Source: Levilinea saccharolytica
GTDB lineage: Bacteria; Chloroflexota; Anaerolineae; Anaerolineales; Anaerolineaceae
DNA: 36,694 bases
Direction: 5' to 3'
Assembly: GCF_001306035.1 (NCBI RefSeq)
Contig: NZ_LGCM01000018.1
Location: 1 to 36,694, forward strand
Both the position numbers and the translations under genes were made by a program. A model generated the notes under the pieces. That model was not told where the DNA came from, ran no database searches, and was given only the letters and a program-made list of their open reading frames with translations. This document shows, in pieces, positions 33,754 to 36,694 of the stretch (position 1 is its first letter; each line of letters begins with the position of its first letter).

Positions 33754-33769
33754 TGTGACTTAAGTTACA
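33754..33769. promoter_or_regulatory. CRP-type operator upstream of nrfHA
   Basis: TGTGA-CTTAAG-TTACA matches TGTGA-N6-TCACA at all but one position and is a near-perfect palindrome. Its place, about 41 bases before the inferred nrfH start, is that of class II activator sites. It overlaps the stop of the hydrolase gene. Confidence 0.6.
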
Positions 33770-34676
33770 TTGTGTCCGCGGTGCCGGACCCGTTGCCGTT
33801 CTTCTTGTCCTTCCGGGTAAAAAGTTGGAACAAGTTGCGCTTGGGCGGCTTGGGCAGCCGCACGTGCTTCAGCAAAAATGGATGCACCAGATGGTAAAAA
33901 TCCTCAAACGCTTCTCGCCGGATATTGTGCCCCACACCGTCAATCACCCCCACGCTGCCCTGCTTCCAAAACTTCGCCGCTTCTTCGGCCACCGCCGGGG
34001 TCACAATCGCCCCACGCTGCGGATCACCGCACACCAGCAGCACCGGGCAGGTGATGGCCTGGGCCGTCTCTTGCCACGGCCGCCGCTCTGCCTGGAAAAA
34101 TCCAGCCACCTGAGGGCGCACTTGCTGTTTGGCCTTCGCCCATTGGAAAAATTCACTTTCATCCCAGGTGGGATTATCCGCGCGCCCGGCAGTTATGATT
34201 TCATCTAAAGTTTTTTGGCGGTTGCTCATCATCCGCCCCATCATGCCTTCCACCATCGCATGCCAATCCGCCGGGTTCTCTTCCGGCGTCGGGTTGCGCC
34301 AGGCGGGGTCTTCCAACACCAAAGCCCCCACCAGTTCTGGGTGTGCCGCCGCCAATTCCGCCGCGGTCATCGCCCCCATGGAATGGCCGATCACCCCTGG
34401 TTTTTCCAACCCCAGCTCGCGAATCACCGCAGCCACATCTTCAGCCTGTTCGCGGGGGGCGTAGCCGCCTTCCGGCGCGTCCGAAAGGCCGTGCCCGCGC
34501 GCATCCACCATCACCAGGTCAAAATCCGCCTCCAACGCCAGGGCCAGGTTTCCCCAGCACATGCCGTTATCGCTCAGTCCGTGCAGCAGCACCAGCGGCG
34601 GCTTTTGATCGGAGGTGCGGTAATAGTGAATCTTCGCGCCCTCATGCAGAACGTGTCCGTAAAATAAGCGTGACAT
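33765..34676 (-). CDS. Alpha/beta hydrolase
   Basis: This 303-residue protein has the oxyanion loop VLLHGLSDNGMCW, VDARGHGLSD, the nucleophile elbow GHSMGAM, the acid-strand region CPVLLVCGDPQRGAIV and the catalytic His in GVGHNIRREAF. The substrate is unknown. The C-terminus is a Lys/Gly/Asn-rich tail (RKDKKNGNGSG). ATG 34676 follows the stop of the upstream gene by four bases. Its own stop lies within the nrfHA operator. Confidence 0.88.
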   Translation of the reverse strand: MSRLFYGHVLHEGAKIHYYRTSDQKPPLVLLHGLSDNGMCWGNLALALEADFDLVMVDARGHGLSDAPEGGYAPREQAEDVAAVIRELGLEKPGVIGHSMGAMTAAELAAAHPELVGALVLEDPAWRNPTPEENPADWHAMVEGMMGRMMSNRQKTLDEIITAGRADNPTWDESEFFQWAKAKQQVRPQVAGFFQAERRPWQETAQAITCPVLLVCGDPQRGAIVTPAVAEEAAKFWKQGSVGVIDGVGHNIRREAFEDFYHLVHPFLLKHVRLPKPPKRNLFQLFTRKDKKNGNGSGTADTM

Positions 34677-34680
34677 GGGT

Positions 34681-35070
34681 TTATTTCCCAAAAATCAGAA
34701 CGCGCCAAATCATCCAGTTAGGCGCACGGGTGGGCGCTGGAAGCACGGGTACATTGGGGGTCGGCGTGCCTTCCGCACCCGGGATAGGGATGATGGCGAT
34801 ATCCCCTGGGCGCACATGTGACAGGTCTTCGCGGATCACCCCTTCCACACCCACTTCCGAGCCTGCCGCGCTGACAGCGGTGCTCAGCGCAAAATCGGTG
34901 GCCTGCATGCCGCCCACTTCGCCCATGATGCGCGTTAACTGCTGATTCTGCTCGTGCAAAATGGTCAGGCGGTTGTTTAAATCCATCAACAACAGCACCA
35001 GGATCGCCAGCGCTCCAAAGATCAATACCTGCTGTGGTTTAAAAGGGAGTTCAAACTTTCCAATGCGCAT
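34681..35070 (-). CDS. Small bitopic membrane protein, FtsB/DivIC-like
   Basis: This 129-residue protein has one membrane segment near the N-terminus (about 14-30; VLIFGALAILVLLLMDL), a short coiled coil (NNRLTILHEQNQQLTRI), then VEGVIREDLSHVRPGDIAIIPI. The last block resembles the region after the coiled coil in septum-formation initiator proteins (FtsB/DivIC), which stabilise the division complex. A Pro/Thr-rich tail follows. This assignment rests on layout, not on a strict signature. A TTGTAT-17-TAAGAT promoter ends 6 bases before ATG 35070, suggesting a leaderless message. The hydrolase gene follows after four bases. Confidence 0.6.
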   Translation of the reverse strand: MRIGKFELPFKPQQVLIFGALAILVLLLMDLNNRLTILHEQNQQLTRIMGEVGGMQATDFALSTAVSAAGSEVGVEGVIREDLSHVRPGDIAIIPIPGAEGTPTPNVPVLPAPTRAPNWMIWRVLIFGK

Positions 35071-35121
35071 ATCAGTATCTTACCCCAGCCGCGCGTTCAA
35101 TACAAGCCTTAGCCGCCCAGG

Positions 35122-35150
35122 AAAAGAAAAACCCCGTCTTTCGACGGGGT
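35122..35150 (-). terminator. Terminator after tRNA-Leu
   Basis: ACCCCGTC (35131-35138), loop TTTC, GACGGGGT (35143-35150). On the minus strand a TTTTTCTTTT tract follows. Confidence 0.85.
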
Positions 35151-35153
35151 GTG

Positions 35154-35237
35154 TGCCGAAGGTGGGATTTGAACCCACACGAGCGTAAGCCCACTACGCC
35201 CTGAACGTAGCGCGTCTGCCAATTCCGCCACTTCGGC
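35154..35237 (-). tRNA. tRNA-Leu (CAG anticodon)
   Basis: The minus strand folds as a class II tRNA: acceptor GCCGAAG with CTTCGGC, a D arm with GGCGGAATTGGCAGAC, the anticodon stem CTACG-TTCAGGG-CGTAG giving anticodon CAG, a long variable arm, and the T arm with GGTTCAAATCC. The discriminator is A, as expected for leucine. The CCA end is not encoded. It has its own promoter and terminator. Confidence 0.96.
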
Positions 35238-35259
35238 GCTTTCAGAACCAACGAACAGA

Positions 35260-35287
35260 ATTTTATCTCAAATCTGCCATTTGTCAA
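35260..35287 (-). promoter_or_regulatory. Promoter of tRNA-Leu
   Basis: Minus strand TTGACA (35282-35287), a 16-base spacer and TAAAAT (35260-35265). The tRNA 5' end lies about 22 bases beyond the -10 box. Confidence 0.8.
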
Positions 35288-35407
35288 CCTTTTCATTTGG
35301 TTTCTCGCAAATTTCCTCCCTTTCGACCTGCCCTCCAGCGCGGAACGGCTCTTGCAACTCCGTTAACAGGTTGCCTCCTGAAAATGGCCTCATTAGAATG
35401 ACCGTGC

Positions 35408-35413
35408 TATAAT
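35408..35413 (+). promoter_or_regulatory. -10 box of the terminal membrane-protein gene
   Basis: TATAAT with a leader of about 20 bases before ATG 35439, which has a GGAG ribosome site. No -35 of note. Confidence 0.5.
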
Positions 35414-35438
35414 GGCATAACAAAATGGAGCTGGGTTT

Positions 35439-36694
35439 ATGTTTGATCTGATTCAAGAAATCTTCAAATTAATCACTGTCGGACCCGGCAACCTTGTGGT
35501 GCACCTGGCTCTGGCGATCTCCGTCATGGCTGCCCTCCAGGTAACGCTTTTCTCGCGGCGCGGCGCCCCGCCCGGCGTGTTCCCACGCCTGGTGTTGGGC
35601 CTCCTCCTGCTGCTCATCGCCCAATTTGTGCAGTTCCTCGCCAGCGGACTGGCCTGGCAGGGTCTCCTCAATCCCCAAACCTTTCTGCCCTCCCTCGACC
35701 GCGCCGTCATCGCCTGGTCGCTGGTGTGGCTGGTGTGGCTGTGGGGTTTCCCACGCCCATCCCGAGCCGCAGATGTGATCAATATCCTTTCCAACATCAT
35801 CATCCTCTTGATGTTGGTGTTCAGCGTCTCCGCCTGGGCTCAAACCGCCCCCGGCGCCTCTTTCAACAATACCTGGGTAGATTGGGGCTGGAGCCTCTTC
35901 TCCATCTTTATCCTCCTGGTGGGTCTGCTCTTCCTCCTGCTGGAGCGCCCTCAAAATTGGAATATCGGCCTGGCGGTACTCGGCCTCAACCTGGCAGGGC
36001 TGGTCATCCACCTGGTGTGGCCCACCCCCGGCGGTGATTTTTCAGGGGCCATCCGCCTGGCGCAGCTGTGCAGCTTCCCCCTGCTGCCCGCCCTGACCCA
36101 ACGCCTGCACTCGGCCGTATCAGCCAAAGCCGCCGAAAACGCCCCTGCCGAATCCGCCACGGTGGAACGCCGGCGTTATTCCGCCGACCCGCGCGCCGTA
36201 TATGCCTGGCTGCAGCTGGCCACCCACCCTTCCGCCGATGAACTGCACACCACCCTCACCCGCGCCGTGGCACAAACCATGCTGGCCGATCTCTGCTATC
36301 TGGCGCTGACCCCCGATCCTTTTGGAGATGTGGTCCTCAAGACCGGCTACGACCACATCCGCGATGAAGTGCTGCCGAGCGTGCGCATCCTGCAAAACCG
36401 CATCCCCGCCATCACCTCCAGCCTGCAGCGCGGCCGGCCGCTGCGCCTTTCTGCCTCCGAGGTCACCCAGGCGGAATTGAGCGCCCTGGCTGAAGCCCTG
36501 GGTCTGGAGACCTCCGGCAATTTGCTCATCATCCCCCTGGCCACGCAGCGCAAGGTGTGGGGCGGTTTGCTGCTGCTCTCGCCCTATTCACAGCGCGTGT
36601 GGACCGCCAACGACCAGACCTACCTGCTCACTACCATTGAAACCCTGGTGGAACTCTTGCAGCGCGCGGATCAGCCCACCCCTGCCCCCACCCC
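35439..36694 (+). CDS. Multi-pass membrane protein with cytoplasmic GAF-like part (partial, runs off the right edge)
   Basis: The frame is open from ATG 35439 to the window end (418 codons). It starts MFDLIQEIFKLITVGPGNLV and has about six to seven membrane segments in the first 225 residues (for example LVLGLLLLLIAQFVQFL and SLFSIFILLVGLLFLLLE). A cytoplasmic part follows (about 240 onward) with YAWLQLATHPSADELHTTL, then LLIIPLATQRKVWGGLLLLS and TIETLVELLQ. These are the marks of a GAF domain as found before histidine kinases. Kinase motifs may lie beyond the edge. The GGAG ribosome site eight bases before ATG supports the start. I cannot tell whether this is a histidine kinase, a diguanylate cyclase or another sensor. 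Confidence 0.8.
   Translation, partial: MFDLIQEIFKLITVGPGNLVVHLALAISVMAALQVTLFSRRGAPPGVFPRLVLGLLLLLIAQFVQFLASGLAWQGLLNPQTFLPSLDRAVIAWSLVWLVWLWGFPRPSRAADVINILSNIIILLMLVFSVSAWAQTAPGASFNNTWVDWGWSLFSIFILLVGLLFLLLERPQNWNIGLAVLGLNLAGLVIHLVWPTPGGDFSGAIRLAQLCSFPLLPALTQRLHSAVSAKAAENAPAESATVERRRYSADPRAVYAWLQLATHPSADELHTTLTRAVAQTMLADLCYLALTPDPFGDVVLKTGYDHIRDEVLPSVRILQNRIPAITSSLQRGRPLRLSASEVTQAELSALAEALGLETSGNLLIIPLATQRKVWGGLLLLSPYSQRVWTANDQTYLLTTIETLVELLQRADQPTPAPT

Overview
The window reads as chromosomal DNA of a Chloroflexota bacterium, probably Anaerolineae-like. This is inferred from the gene set: CpXC protein, FHA-winged-helix regulator, membrane-anchored Ser/Thr kinase, Thr/Pro-rich linkers on a secreted GH3 protein, NrfHA and RHS tip arrays. 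The high-GC core and many leaderless-looking promoters fit. No 16S or other decisive marker is present, so this is moderate confidence.

Bases 1-5.8 kb (all minus strand apart from an IS982-type transposase tail at the left edge) form an array of orphan RHS cassettes. Four near-identical GC-rich copies of the RHS core C-terminus are each followed by a different, AT-rich tip domain. Three of them are followed by a distinct small gene in the immunity position: a membrane protein, a lipoprotein and a 94-residue soluble protein. The fourth tip is cut by the IS. No full-length RHS gene is present. This is the most accessory and most interesting part of the window.

From 6.0 to 9.8 kb lie pgk, gap and a membrane-anchored YvcK/CofD-like protein on the minus strand, divergent from a ROK-family sugar kinase. 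Together these are central sugar metabolism genes. Next come a class III aminotransferase overlapping a GAF-PAS histidine kinase, a CpXC zinc-ribbon protein, an FHA-winged-helix regulator and a divergent membrane-anchored Ser/Thr kinase. A minus-strand set follows, in transcription order AAA+ ATPase, glycerophosphodiesterase, then secreted GH3-like protein, with coupled or close starts.

From 22.7 kb: a DPM1-like glycosyltransferase, an MFS transporter, recJ (minus), and a plus-strand run of SLC13/RCK transporter, tgt, uppP, PstS-like lipoprotein and a Crp/Fnr regulator. Convergent to that run is nrfHA (ammonia-forming nitrite reductase), which has a CRP-type palindrome at class II spacing upstream. 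The window ends with an alpha/beta hydrolase, an FtsB-like membrane protein, tRNA-Leu(CAG) with promoter and terminator, and the 5' part of a multi-pass membrane protein that runs off the right edge.

Two threads tie the window together: promoters whose -10 box sits 5-10 bases before the start codon (leaderless messages), and several phospho-signalling or cyclic-nucleotide-type regulators next to metabolic genes.
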